A model generated the notes under the pieces. The model ran no database searches and had not been told where the DNA came from. It saw only the letters and a program-made list of their open reading frames with translations. Positions 10,863-22,225 of a DNA stretch of 64,000 bases are shown here, piece after piece. The position numbers and the translations under genes are program-made. This stretch comes from Biomphalaria glabrata (lineage: Eukaryota; Mollusca; Gastropoda; Planorbidae). Location of the stretch: the NCBI RefSeq assembly GCF_947242115.1, contig NC_074715.1:54146670-54210669 (forward strand). The letters are read 5' to 3'. Each line of letters begins with the position of its first letter. Position 1 is the first letter of the stretch.

Positions 10863-12400
10863 GACCTAGTTATTCTAGTATCGTATTATTTCCGACATTT
10901 GGATATTTCCGGTATTTGGGTTCCACCCTTATCAGTATAAACAACCATATTGGTTTACGTTCGATTGACGACTGCTGATAAAGTTTTCTGTACACTAAGT
11001 GTTGACTTATTATTCAACTTCTAAATCTAGACTATATGTAGGCAAAAAACTTAAAGAGAAATAGACCTTGTAGATTTGTAATTCTAGATCTAGAACTTAT
11101 AAGACCAAGACTTAGCCGGCACTGGCAGGCTTGGCTGAGAGAGGCCTTATTTCGGGCTATTAAAATTAATCATAATTAATGATCAACTAAACAAATTATC
11201 CTTAGTCCTTGCCATAACTGATGCCTCTCAATCAAAAATAGAAATAATTAGAAAAGTAAAGCCTATCAAAGCTTGCAATACACATGTGATCTAATTCTAG
11301 ATCTATAGATTTATCTAGATTATCAACAGTTCGCTTTCAGTGGATCTGATTTCACTACTAGATCTATAAGTATAACTACTACAAGTTGTAGTACAAGATC
11401 TGATCTAGATCTATAGGAAAGGCCCATCAGCGAAATGGCATACAAAGCGAACACCTCCCGGTATTTTTTATCCATTCTTATTTATTTCAAAAGTAACTGC
11501 AGAACTAATAAAATGGTGTTACAAAGACATTTTTCTACATTTCCCACATATTCACTTTTGTTTTCCCTCATAAAATAAAGCGTAGCTAAAGGTCAAAGTT
11601 GACATGTATGGAAATTTCATTCTCAAAACATTTCCGGATAAACGAGAATAGTCCGAACTTAAGGCGATTTGCATATTATGCTTCTAAATTGACGAGGAAA
11701 TAGTTAGCTAGAATAGCTAAGGCTATTCATTCCGTTGAAAAAAAAAATATTATGGGGTGTTCGCTCAAAATGACCTTTTTAACTGAAAACTTATTCAGTG
11801 AAACCCCTATTATTTTGACGATAAAACTTCTCTTTTCGATATAAAATCTAAAGCAAACTACAGTCACTTAATTCCAAGAGCGTATTCAAAAGCCATTAAT
11901 AATAATTTAGTTACTGATATAATCTGTTTTTCTTTTTGTCTTATCTATTGTTATTGTTTGTAAACTGAAATATTAAAATAATAGGCCTATTTTTAACCTT
12001 AACCCAACGTCTTCGATTTCGAAGATTAAGGATGAGTGCATCACTACGTGTTTCACATGACTACGCCCAGTTGCGACCAGCATATTTTCCTGCATTTTCT
12101 TTCCGTCTAAAATGTTTGACTCGCAGCTCTCCAACAGTCTCTCAGAGGTCATATGCTGGCAGCTACTTTCCTCTATGCCAGTGAGGGTGAAATGACGCTT
12201 CAGTTGATCTTAACAGCGCTTATACGGGGGGGGGGGGGGGGACCTCTGTTTTGCCCTCCTCCTTTTTTTTTAACTGTCTGGTTAACCTCTTGTTACTAAT
12301 TAATGAGATTAATATGTGTATAAATGTTTAAAAGAAGTGCAGAATTCAACGCGAACTATATATTTAGTAATAAATATAAGAGTTACCATATAATATACAT
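10863..12400. other. Spacer without recognised genes
   Basis: Contains CTAG-rich words (about 11270-11420), a short palindrome cttcgatttcgaag (about 12010-12024) and a poly-G run at about 12225-12240. The GC-richer stretch 12000-12200 resembles a dispersed repeat, but no second copy exists in the window. Confidence 0.35.
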
Positions 12401-12414
12401 TTATAAAATTACAA

Positions 12415-12525
12415 GATCACTCCTGAGCCTTTCGTCTCCATGCCCGAAACCCAAGCTGTTGTAGATCTGTCTTCATACATCATCAATCCATCGCATTCGG
12501 GATCTGCCTTTGGGTCAATCAGCGT
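12415..12525 (-). mobile_element. RTE-type LINE fragment (C-terminal coding part)
   Basis: On the minus strand it encodes KGRSRMRWIDDV followed by a Q.Y.SLG-like stretch, matching KGRPRMRWIDDVEADLKQLG in the larger element at 45140-47846. It carries an in-frame stop and is truncated at both ends. Confidence 0.7.
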
Positions 12526-12529
12526 GTGT

Positions 12530-13440
12530 GTGTGGGGGGGGATTGAGTTGATGGTGATTAAGTGCACTTAACATAAGTTCTTAAAAAAAATAGTTGCAGT
12601 AACGAGAGTTTATGAAATGGAGAGTAGTACGACGTGGAGTAGCCTGTAGGAAGGTGGCGTGATAGAATTTTGTAGTTTCTTTATTTCTTTTAAGAAAAAA
12701 AATTGATCGCAAGTTTCGTAGGCTATATAGACATCAGTTCCAAGCAGAGAAAGGAGATGTGGAGCATGAGAAAGTGAAAACAAATTTAGGCTTTATGCGA
12801 CAAGGAGGACAATAGTTATAATGCTTCATGGAAGAAGTTAGATGATAGAACTAACTGAAGCATAATTTCCTTTATTTTAACATGCTATTTTTAACAGCCT
12901 TCGCTCATTATGACTCCCGCGAGAATTGCGTTCGCTGATTAGGTTCGACCCCTACCGCAAGTTGACTTGAATTATAAATTTAATAGCTGATATGGAAAAA
13001 AGAGTCAAATTTAATTTTATCGCCCAATAGCTGAGGAGTCCGCAGATGTTTTCATTTTTTTAATAAGTTAAACTATTGCAGAGTTATAAATTCTAAACTA
13101 AAAACTGGCACAAAAACATTCATCACATTTTATATTTTTCAGATGAAGATGCATAGCAGGCTTTTTATATTGCTTTTGGAACAGAGCCACATACAGATTA
13201 ATAAAACCAGCTCTTTTGAGTAACAGGAAGGACTTGAAAACTACATATTAAAAAAACAAGCAGCAAAGAAGAAAATTTAAGGCAAGTTGTTTTTCTAAAT
13301 ATTTTGATTTATTATTTAAAATTAACTTCATTGTTTCTTTTGTTGTATGCATAATACAGAACAGGCAAATTATGAAAATAATCTTGACTAAAATCTTTCA
13401 ATCTAGATTAGATTTAGATTTAACTTTTTAGAACTGATTT
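12530..13440. other. No gene recognised
   Basis: AT-rich sequence without exon-like splice pairs, repeats shared with the rest of the window, or long frames. Confidence 0.4.
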
Positions 13441-13442
13441 CC

Positions 13443-13530
13443 ACAGGGGATGGGAATGAGCAGGGTTTAAACCCGGAACCATCGGTAAGTCTGAACAGTC
13501 CATCACACAAAATGCATGACCAGGCAGACA
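13443..13530 (-). repeat. SINE-B fragment
   Basis: Minus-strand copy containing gggtttaaacccgg (B-box region), 'accatcgg.aa.tctgaac' and 'catgaccaggcag', as in the copies at 31090-31260 and 62295-62460. The 3' tail is missing. Confidence 0.65.
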
Positions 13531-13676
13531 TCTTGATTTGAATTACTAACTAAGATAGGCCTACTTTATAAAAAAAAACAACTAGTTCTTGGCGTCCATT
13601 GTTATTCAAACAGTTACATAGTTACAAGAATTGATCTTGAAATAAAATATTTTTTTTTAATAAACAAGTTAATTTA

Positions 13677-13890
13677 AAGACCTTACGATCTATAAGGCAG
13701 ATGATGTAAAGGTCACCTGTTTCTGTGGACCACGGTTAACGAGGATGTCTTGGCCAGCACAATGAACAACCACCTTACTTTTCCCCAACTAATGTCAAAT
13801 ACCAATTAAACCTGGTTGGACTCAGAGGTATCCCAAAATTCAAAATACCAGTCTTTAACGAGATTCGAACCTGGTACTGCAGGTTTTACT
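13677..13890 (-). repeat. SINE-A copy
   Basis: Contains the family core ('ggcagatgatgtaaaggtc', 'ggttaacgaggatgtc', 'ggccagcacaatgaacaacc') and the junction 'ggttggactcagaggtatcc', ending in the B-box complement gattcgaacc. The tRNA head beyond the B box is degraded. Confidence 0.75.
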
Positions 13891-13894
13891 AAGG

Positions 13895-14260
13895 GCCTCT
13901 TTTGAATGAATAGATCTACAATTTTCATACTAATAGATAAGATAATAATAATTAATATACAAACAATACTTCAATTCATTTCTTTTATTTCCACAAATAA
14001 ATGAATGCATATTATGATTTGAATAAATATATCTATATATTAAATTATATAAATATTTCTCATTGGATAGCTTGGATATAATACAGGTACAAAAAAAAAA
14101 TACACTGTCTCACATTTACACATATTTATATATAATTTAATTTAACTACTATAATTATGAATGTACACAAATTATTTTTTTTAACACACATTATTTCAAA
14201 TATTCTAGGTAAACCAGCCTATGTATTAGCTGATATGTTTAAAATTCATCCCACAACTGC
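13895..14260. other. AT-rich spacer
   Basis: Strongly AT-rich with no feature recognised. It ends at the target duplication of the hAT-type element. Confidence 0.4.
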
Positions 14261-14268
14261 ATCTAAGA

Positions 14269-16228
14269 CAGGGGTGGGCAAATTACGACCCGGGGGCCGG
14301 ATGTGGCCCAGCGGAATGTTTTATGCGGCCTGCTGACACCTACAGCAGACATGCCTATAGTCCCGCATTATGCGGAAACGGCCCGCAAAATCATCAAAAA
14401 AGCTCACATGTTCCGCCGTTCCGCATTCACGATTTTTTGCTCCGCCAAGTCTGAATTCCGACACTAAAAAAAAAATTGCCATTTTATCATTATTTATTAA
14501 TAGTGCGAATTGAAAATACTGAGTGCAAAATAAAATATATATAGGTCTGTGTTTATTGTTTACATTTCATCTACTTCCGGACCCGGTGTGTCCTAAATTT
14601 ACGAAGAAATGGTTGAAGACTAGATCTACATCTAGTTCTAGACATAGATCTCTAGATCTACTGATCTAGTAGTCTAGGTCTAGATATTAGAATTAGATCT
14701 ATTCTTAGAATCTAGTAAGTGCTAATTAGCCAAATATTCCATTCAAATCCCTTTCTTTTCACGACAATGGCTCTACTAGGTACTAGTAGTAGTAGTAGTA
14801 CAGTACTCTTTTACTCCACTAGACTAGATTTCTAGATCTATCATCATCTAGACAATCTAGTTTTTTTTTATCTAGTCTTAGTCTTAGTCTAGACTAGGCT
14901 ACTAGATAGGTCTAGGTCACTAGACATCTAGAATCTACACTAGATTTAGATTAGAATGAATAGATTTCAATAGATCTAGATCTAATCTAGTCTAGAGTCT
15001 AGATTTTTTTTAGATTTTAGATGATTTGATAGATCAAATATATCTGCACTGCAATCTGACTATTCTAATTCTAACACTAACTCCTTGAACTGGTTTCTAA
15101 GTAATCTAAGAAACTTTCAAAAGGATTTAAAAAAAAAACGTTATTAAAGATCTAGACCTAAATTAATTAATTAACTTGACTTAGACTTAGACACAGTAAG
15201 TCTAAGGCCTAAGCCTAAATAAGGCTATTAGATCTACTTTTCTTATTACATAGTCTAAATTAGTTTCTAGATCTATCTAGAAATAGACTTAGAAGGTGAT
15301 AGATTTCTAGATTTCTATGTATCATTATGTAAATTTAGTTCTATTATAGACTATAGATTTAGACATACATATTTAGATCTCTAATATAATTATTATAATC
15401 TTAGACATAGAGGACTTATTAGATATAGATCTAGACTAGTACTAGTAGACTCTTAAATTATTTTAGATCTAGAACTATATACAAGATCCAGTGTGACTAG
15501 AGTAGAGCCCTAGAATTAGAAAAGGATAGATAATCAAGTAGATCTAGAATAATCTAGACTAGATTTCACTAGATCTAGTCAATAGATTTAGTCCTAGTAG
15601 TAACAAATAAAAATTGTTTTTTTTTTTTAGTTTTTGTTCTATAGGAGGGTTTTTGGGCCAAAGTCTTGTTCGGGTCTCTTGATTTAGAATGCACCATTGA
15701 AGGACATGGTCAGCATTCTCTGGTGATGGGCAAGTTTCTCTAGTCCCGACATTTAACTTCCAGAACATATATTGTCTCATTCAGTGAACAAGCCTTTTCC
15801 TTTGTGGAAACTAAACAAGCATTTCTACTGGTCGATTTTGACTGACTGTAATTTGACAGCAGTCACAAGGATAGAAACTAGTAAGCTAGTTCCACAGTTC
15901 CGGAACATCATGCACGAGTGTAAAAAGTAAAATACTGCACATTAAGTACAACTGTATATTTGTCAGGATATTTTAATGTAAAATGACAACAGCAATTTAA
16001 AAAAAAAATCGTAAAATTGGTTTAAATTGCTAACTCTTGTTGTAATTCCTTAACGTGAAGTGTGGAAAAAAAAAGAAACGTGAATATAATACAGTGTAAA
16101 TATGAATTAAAAGACATTCTACACAGTTAGCTTAGAGTGTCTCTATAAGTTGTATATAAATATGCGGCCCGCCATTCCCAATTTTTAAAATAATGCGGCC
16201 CTCGATACAAAAAGGTTGCCCACCCCTG
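14269..16228. mobile_element. hAT-type DNA transposon with TIRs and 8-bp target duplication
   Basis: Ends are caggggtgggcaa (14269) and ttgcccacccctg (to 16228), a 13-bp perfect terminal inverted repeat of the common hAT form. Flanks are atctaaga (14261-14268) and atctaaca (16229-16236), an 8-bp target duplication with one mismatch, as hAT elements make. Subterminal sequence is rich in GCGGCC words near both ends (about 14295-14335 and 16165-16200). No transposase frame survives. The interior is CTAG-rich snail DNA plus a LINE fragment (about 15640-15780), so the element is nonautonomous or has been invaded. Family call is by TIR and target length. Confidence 0.85.
15640..15780 (-). mobile_element. 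Nimbus-like LINE C-terminal fragment inside the hAT element
   Basis: The minus strand reads MFWKLNVGTRE ... PSPENADHVLQWC ... RTRLWP.NPPIEQKL, matching MFRKLKIGTSEICPCG and ENADHLLQNC of the element at 36736-38580. The CPCG knuckle has lost residues. It lies wholly within the hAT-type element, so it inserted there or was carried by it. Confidence 0.7.
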
Positions 16229-16559
16229 ATCTAACATATTCATGTACTGTTTTGGATGTTATGTATGTCGACATATCCGATTTGATTTTCTGGCCCAATA
16301 AGGAGAGTCTCCTATGACAGGAAGATGACAGAATAAATGACTGTTTTGAAATTTTCATTGAGAGACCTAGCAGCGTTAAAGCACAGGCACAAACCTATTC
16401 TTCCTATTAGCACAACACAGTAAAATATCTGATTGGAACAACACCTCAAGGTGTTGTCTCATTACTTTCAATAAATGAATTAAAAATATTTAGACTAAGC
16501 TTTATAGTTTCTTTGGATTTAATAGCCTTTAAATTTTTATTTTTAGAAGTGATGTTGTT

Positions 16560-16982
16560 CACAAGAGAATCAAATTTAACTTTTTGTTTTTTAATGAGAT
16601 GATGTCAATCTCAGAAACCTTAGTTGGCAAAACTTTTTTAAGCTCTGATGGATTTATCCAGTAAGATAACAAGCCTGTAACTGTCTTACTCTCTTTTAGC
16701 CTGATAGAATAATACCATCTTGACTTATTACTATCCAGGGCTGCAGTACCTTTTCTGCTAACCACTGAGAGTGAAGACCTATTAAAAAGAAAAAAAAAAT
16801 ATTTAAAATACCTGTACATATCAAGACATTGGTCTCATATACATGTAAATACCTTTGAATATCAAGATATTAACTATAATATAACAATATTTATTACTTA
16901 CCTTTGCTAGTGGTTTAAAAGCCATAACATCTTGAACCCAACCATCTAGGAACTGGTTGTAAGCTGCTAAACTCTTGTAAGC
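16560..16982 (-). pseudogene. YqaJ/SWIM-type recombinase-like gene relic, two exons
   Basis: The first exon (16982 down to 16902) is bounded by an acceptor (tgtctacag) and a donor (gtaagtaa) and encodes AYKSLAAYNQF then LDGWVQDV, the conserved entry of a metazoan TE-associated family with a SWIM zinc finger followed by a YqaJ-like exonuclease. The second (16778 down to about 16560, acceptor tttttaatag) begins LHSQWLAEKVLQPWIVISQD, the next conserved block (LHSQ....L.PW). The expected HCTCMAG zinc-binding segment is not found: the frame hits a stop and a later frame resumes with PSELKKV ... KVSEID, which fits the family's next block. So the gene has a deletion or shift in the finger and is dead. 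Family recalled from similarity patterns. Confidence 0.65.
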
Positions 16983-17046
16983 CTGTAGACATTTTCAAAA
17001 GTAAAAATAGCAATAACATTTTAATAGTAGATGTAGAACTCTTGTA

Positions 17047-17158
17047 ATATAAAGAATTGGTTGGACTTCGAAGCATCCTAAAAATATAGAAATTCAAAAC
17101 CCTAGTCTACTCCAAAAATTCAATTGAGACTAGTGAAGTGCTTCAGCCGCAACAGCCA
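17047..17158 (-). repeat. SINE-A fragment, diverged
   Basis: 'ttggttggacttcgaagcat' through 'aaaccctagtct' to 'gtgcttcagccgcaacagcc' follows the SINE-A order (ggactcagagg ... cagtcttcacc ... ctcagccaccgcgcc) with many changes. Confidence 0.5.
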
Positions 17159-17202
17159 AAAGGTTTGGGCTAAGGTGTAATTAGCTTCAAATCTTAAAGA
17201 GC
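17158..17202 (+). repeat. SINE-B 3' fragment
   Basis: aaggtttgggctaagg ... cttcaaatcttaaagagcat matches the SINE-B tail (aggtttggactagg ... cttcaactctgaaggaacat). It abuts the SINE-A fragment. Confidence 0.5.
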
Positions 17203-17451
17203 ATTTGAAAGTTGTAAAAGAAACACAGAACTAGTATCAGATCTAGGACCATTAGATTTATTAACAAGTTACTAGTCTTGATGAGCCTAGTCCTAAAATA
17301 AACTTTAAAAAGTCTTCAGCCCTAGACTTAGATCTAAACTGGATAGTAAAGTTTTCTTTGGTTTAGATGCTAGATCTGATCTATATAATACTAGTATCTA
17401 ATAATAAGTAACTATTATCTGTAACTATAGTCCAAATATATCTTGTGCAGA

Positions 17452-17590
17452 GATGTGTTTAATGAGCGCCTAAAGGCAGCACTGAAAACCTCCCAGATAC
17501 ACCTCCCCTCCGGTCCACCAATGAGATTGGACCATAGCGCTCTGAGCATGCTATAAGCATGAAAGTAGTGCTACATAAAAGCTAAATTTA
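17452..17590 (+). repeat. SINE-C, 5'-truncated copy
   Basis: Shares 'gcctaaaggcagcac.gaaa', 'ccaatgagattggacca', 'agcgctctgagcatgctata' and 'agcatgaaagt' with the full copy at 51775-52020. The tRNA-like head is absent. Confidence 0.75.
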
Positions 17591-17978
17591 TTTATCTTAT
17601 CAAGTGACCTAGAAGTGAAGACTAGATCTAGCTAAATCTATTAGATAAAAATTAAGTTTCATATGCTTAAAATATGCAGCAACAGAGAGATGTAGATTTT
17701 AGATGTTATCTAGATTTTCTAGATCTATTCTATAGAGTCTAGATGAGATCTAGAATGACCTACTAAGCCTAACCATTATGTAGGCTAGACTCTAGATCTA
17801 GTCACACTCTAATCTAAGACATTATCCAGATTTTGTATATAATATATCTATGATCTATGTAGCCATAGATCTAGATATAGAATACTAGACCTTGAAGGCT
17901 TGAGTAGAGAGTACATCTCTATCACAATCTATGTAGGCCTACATGATATGTTACAACAATGTTGATCTAGCTCTAGAC

Positions 17979-18335
17979 CAGTGTTTCTCAAACTTTTTTG
18001 TCTGCCGGCACAGTAAACAGATGTTTTATAATAAAAAGAAAAAAAGATTTTACCTGTTTTTCAGTATTATGTTTAATGTGAATGTTGTGTCTGTTTTTGA
18101 GAGCAAATGCGATCTAATCGAGGCTCCAAAGTCGACAAACAAACTCGCATTTCATCGTCTATTGTAAGAAGTCTCTCTTTTCTTAGATTTGATTTCAGTC
18201 AGTGCTGAAAATCCAAACTCACAAAACCATAAAGATGTAAATGGAAGAATTATTTTGATTGCTTTTAAATTGATTACAGGATATAACTTGTTGATTGAAA
18301 TCCAAAACACATCCAAGCTTTCTCGGAAAACTTGA
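17979..18335 (-). mobile_element. hAT (Charlie/ZBED-like) transposase C-terminus with TIR
   Basis: Reading the minus strand, about 18320-18150 encodes SLDVFWISINKLYPVINLKA then ILPF ... CEFGFSALTEIKSKKR, the dimerisation and insertion-domain end of hAT transposases (typical FWISV...YP.L...A...LLPF.T.YLCE.GFSALT.IK). A stop follows, and another frame then gives MRVCLSTLEPRLDRICSQKQ ending TQHSH, the usual C-terminal tail, so there is one frameshift. The element end cagtgtttctcaaac (17979) is the classical hAT TIR. The opposite end was not found. Confidence 0.8.
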
Positions 18336-18414
18336 CTTATTAGGGATGTTGAGGTGGTATTAATTTTACAAAATGTTGATTCTATATTTTTTGAGTTAGG
18401 TAAGGTAATTTCTT

Positions 18415-18685
18415 CTGTTCCTGCAATTATGTCTGGTTTCTCACATTCTAATAAAACTTCTAAGTCTGCTGTTTTGTTCCTAACGCTTTGAAAATTTATT
18501 ACTAAGGTTTTAAGGTATTTTGGTATTACTTCTTTAGTAGGTTTTTTTAGTGAGGCTGTTGTATTAATTTTAGTAGATTTAGGTTTAACAGGAGTGGATC
18601 TGGCTAGTGGTTGGTGAGTTTGGTTTGAGATGGTGTTTAGGATGTTGTATGGGTTAGAAGTGTCTGCATCAAAGGAATCAAACAG
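18415..18685 (-). mobile_element. LINE fragment: start of ORF2 endonuclease domain
   Basis: The minus strand is open for about 90 codons (FDADTSNPYNILNTI ... KPKSTKINTTASLKKPTKEV) and ends LKTLVINFQSVRNKTADLEV, LLECEKPDIIAGTE. The N.QSVRNK...L......PDII..TE pattern is the first strand of the apurinic-type endonuclease of CR1/L2-superfamily LINEs. It is cut off where the next motif (W) should come and abuts the hAT fragment. Confidence 0.7.
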
Positions 18686-18709
18686 TCCTGATGTAAACTG
18701 TTCGGTTCG

Positions 18710-18753
18710 GAAGCCAAGGGCTTTACTGTTCAGCCATTGGGCCTCCTGTTTAT
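18710..18753 (-). repeat. SINE-A tRNA-like head fragment
   Basis: tcggttcggaagccaaggg ... ctttactgttcagccattgg equals the SINE-A head (cggttcggaagccaagcact ... tcagccaccg). Only the A-box half is present. Confidence 0.6.
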
Positions 18754-19467
18754 TTTCAAACTGATGTTTAATGTTTTTTCAATTTTGTGTTTCACAGGGG
18801 ATTTATTTTATTGTGAAGGTGATCTTTTCTCCCCCTCCCTTTGGCTAAAAAAAAAGTGAGCGACCACATCTCCAGGCGCAATCAAAATATACCATATTGG
18901 AGATGGCTGACTTTATCATACCAGGACATGGACCTATGTTTAAGGTGCATTTAAGTTGTTTTGTCCTTCCCTTTGGCATGAGTCTGTCTTATATGTTTAC
19001 AGCATTGTCATTTTCCTCTTAAATGATGTGCATTCTTGAAAAGTTTATGTTTGATTTTAGTAGTATTTAAGTTGATTTAAAAAAAAAGTTGGATATAAAA
19101 CCATTTTTTAGATTGATAAGTGTATTGCCAGGCCTGAGGCATTATCTGTTGAGATTATGTGAGACTCCATGACCTGGTACATTACAGTTTGACCACTCAC
19201 AATTGTGATTTGTTTTTAATCCAAAATGTAATATCTGCAACTTATAGAATGTATAAAAAAGTAGCCATTGGACAAATGTTCAAACTGAAATGTGCTTGTA
19301 AATAATAATAATATGGGATTAATACATAATATTAAAACAGTTTAGGCACCAGTATCCAACATTAAGTCTGATTTGAGCTGATCAGATTTTTAAAGACTGA
19401 ATTAAGAGACAAAATAAACTAGTGCAAAATTTATTTTTTTTATTCTGAAATTTTTTCCTTCTTTCAG

Positions 19468-19555
19468 GTCCCAAAAGGCTATAAAAGTCAGAGGATCTTG
19501 GACGAACATGAGGAACACATCAGCTCTCCACAGATGACAACATCCACTTCAGAAT
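19468..19555 (+). other. Possible exon upstream of the coiled-coil relic
   Basis: Acceptor-like ccttctttcag precedes 88 bp that are open in one frame (VPKGYKSQRILDEHEE ...) before a weak donor (gtatta). In that frame the end phase does not join the exon at 19778 without a shift; the frame that does join contains a TGA. I cannot decide whether it belongs to the same gene. Confidence 0.25.
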
Positions 19556-20135
19556 GTATTATTATTGAAACTGATTAATTGTTTTTTTGTGTGTTTTTTT
19601 TTGGACAAGTTCTAGATTTCTAGATTATGAAACAAGCAAATAACTATGCATACAACATATCTTTTTTTTTAAAATATTAAAATTGATATTTCTTGATTTC
19701 AGAATCAAGAATGTAGTTGTATTTTAATCCAGAATGCTTTACTAAGCCACCTCTTAACATCTTTATGTTTCCTATAGTGGATGAAAAATTATACTGAACG
19801 AAAGGAACTGCTGAAATAGATGAAGGAAACAGAGGCGATGGAAACGAGGTAATCCTTTTTTTTTTTCATTTACAAATATATTCTGTTATCAGATGTAAGG
19901 CTTGCTAAGAATACATCATATGGTCTATTTCTAGGGGTGCACCGGATAGTACTTTTTTATATTTGGCCGGAGCTGAATATTGCCGAATAGTAAAATATGA
20001 TATTCGGCCAAATCTGGATACCTACATGTCTTGTAAATACCTTGTGTTGATGAAAATTTTGCAAAACTGTTAAATAACATACCTATATTTTTTTTTTTCC
20101 TTGTATATACCTTATTGTTTTAAACTCTTGTTACT

Positions 20136-20163
20136 GGTTAGGGTTAGGGCCCTAACCCAACCC
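20136..20163. repeat. Telomere-like palindrome (TTAGGG/CCCTAA head to head)
   Basis: Two GGTTAG/GGGTTA-type units run directly into CCCTAACCC on the other side, so the 28 bases are an almost perfect palindrome of the molluscan telomere hexamer. It lies inside the inverted-repeat transposon. Confidence 0.7.
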
Positions 20164-21604
20164 TGCCTAATTAACTAATCTGTGTAGCATGAGTGTCTGT
20201 GTATGTGCGACCAACTGTAGAGGGTGTGTGTGGGAGGGTCAATGAAAATATGTAACTAGTTACTAAAGTAAATTTTTCAAAAGTAAAATCTGGCTTGTAT
20301 AGTGGGTAGATGTATGTATTCATGAATTTCAGACCAACAGCTGATCATCAGACTTTAAATTTAAAGTCCAAAGACCGCTTCTGGTTCTGGTTTCAAGGGA
20401 TTTATACTGATAATAGCTGTTAGTTAATAGTTGGAATCTGAAGCGTTAGTTGGAATCTGAAGCGTTGTAGATCAATATTTATTGTTTTAGATTAATCCAT
20501 TTGATGTAAATGATATTAGGTTAACAGCGGGAGCATCAATAATACCTATTTATAGCTTGAACCTTAGATGGTGCCGAAACATAGTTTTAATTGTAGTCTT
20601 TAGGCCTATTATTGAGATCTGTTTAGATCTACAGTTGTATAGGTCTAAGAGCTTTAGGAAAACCAAATATAGAAGAAAAAAAAACTCTTCCACACCCTCC
20701 CTACCAAAAAAACCCATATATAGACTGTATGTTTGACTGATTGTAACAACCTGGTCAGATAGATGTAGTGGGCTTACACATATAGTCCTAGTGTAGTTTG
20801 TATTGTTGATGGTGTTGACCATCACACGTTTTTTTACCTTGGGCATATGCAACAGTGTTGAGTGGTCGTCAGGCAAAAGGATTGGCCTGGTCAATCAAGC
20901 ATGTAGACTTAGTATACTCGCACACTAATTACAGGGGTTAAGTGTTTCTTAACACTCCAGTATATGTTTGTTATTTCTTTGCTAGATATAATTGCGTGCC
21001 GTAGATCAATTTCTTTTATGTGATTTTAAAATTTACTGTAAGCTTTTCCATTATAAAATAAGTCAATAGAATTAAACAATGAAATGAACTTTCTTCACAT
21101 GCACATCTTTGTTTTATTTTATTGTGCAAAGAACCTATGCCTATGTAAAAAAACACATCTTCCTTAATTATTTCTGATTTTATTGTGGTTTCTGTAACTG
21201 TAACAAAATGGCACGGTAATAAGCCTATAGGTGTTAGGAAAATTAGATCAACCGTAATATTTATTTACAGTGTAGTATGCTTCCTTAGCACATTGTGTTT
21301 TTCCATTCTGGCTTAAAAATGGTCAATCTCTATCAGTAAATTGAGTGAAATAAAATAGGCCTGGTCATGTCTTTTACGTCAATATACACAAATCTGAGAC
21401 TTTTTCTACAAAATAATTAGTTACTGGATAACTGGGCTATGCTTTGAGTTTGTTCTGTGTAGCAAAAGGTCACTCATTTAGTTATTCCAGCTAACTGAGA
21501 TTTATATCCAAGTAACTAGGCACACAGGAAGAGGTGTGGCCACTAGTACAGTCACATGATTGAGATTTTTCTACAAATAAGCAAACTTATTGTCCAGTTA
21601 CTCG

Positions 21605-22225
21605 TGTAGAGGTGTGGCTCCCTAATTAAGATTTACTACCAAGTAAACAAACTCAGTTCCCCCATGTGCCCCTTTCCATCGTAAACAAACTCAGTTCCCC
21701 CATGTGCCCCTTTCCATCGTATCTGACTTGTGGTCACCTGTCAATCATTGAACTCAATGTGATGGACTAAAATAAAAGGGAGTGGGAGTTTTTCATCTCT
21801 ACCCCTGAAAATATACCTAGTTACCCGTATAAAGGTGTGGCTTGAAGTCCACCCCCCTACTAATGATTTACTACCAAGTAAACAAACTCTCTCGTAAGGT
21901 GTGACCTCTAGAGAGTGTCAATATGCTGGCATTAAACCTACATCCATCGTATTTGAATTGTTGTCACCTGTCTATCAATAGACTCTTATCTTATCTTATA
22001 TAATACAGACGTTACTTCAAAAAAGAAGATGATTACGTCCTACGCGTCATGCATTTAGTCATGCATATTAACCAATGACTTAAATTCTGCCAAGTCACTG
22101 GTTTTCCTGGCTAGCTCAGGCAACCCATTCCATGCTCTAATAGCACTAGGGAAGAAGGAGTGATGGACTAAACAAATAAAGAGAGGGGTGGGAGTTGTTC
22201 ATTTCTACATCTGGAGATATACCCG
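21605..22225. repeat. Local tandem duplication with a LINE tail inserted
   Basis: The block 'aggtgtggct' ... 'tttactaccaagtaaacaaa' ... 'catccatcgtat' ... 'gtcacctgtc' ... 'gatggacta' ... 'gtgggagt' ... 'catctctac' occurs twice, from about 21605 and from about 21830. Within the first, a 38-bp subunit (21643-21680) is itself duplicated (21681-21718). The second block is interrupted by the CR1 tail at 21984-22165. Confidence 0.75.
21984..22165 (-). mobile_element. CR1-like LINE, 5'-truncated 3' end
   Basis: Minus-strand copy of the sequence at 57797-58042: (CTTAT)n tail, 'aatacagacgttacttcaaa', 'atgattacgtcctacgcgtc', then the complement of codons for the C-terminal RAWNGLPEL ... FKSL region. 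It inserted into the second unit of the local tandem repeat. Confidence 0.85.

Noticed and set aside
7327-10978. Series of similar 60-150 codon frames as a gene family
   Set aside because: They are satellite monomers; frame is broken by unit-length changes and no gene signals exist.
20550-20894. 114-codon minus frame
   Set aside because: No recognisable domain, lies inside a nonautonomous transposon, and codon make-up looks random.
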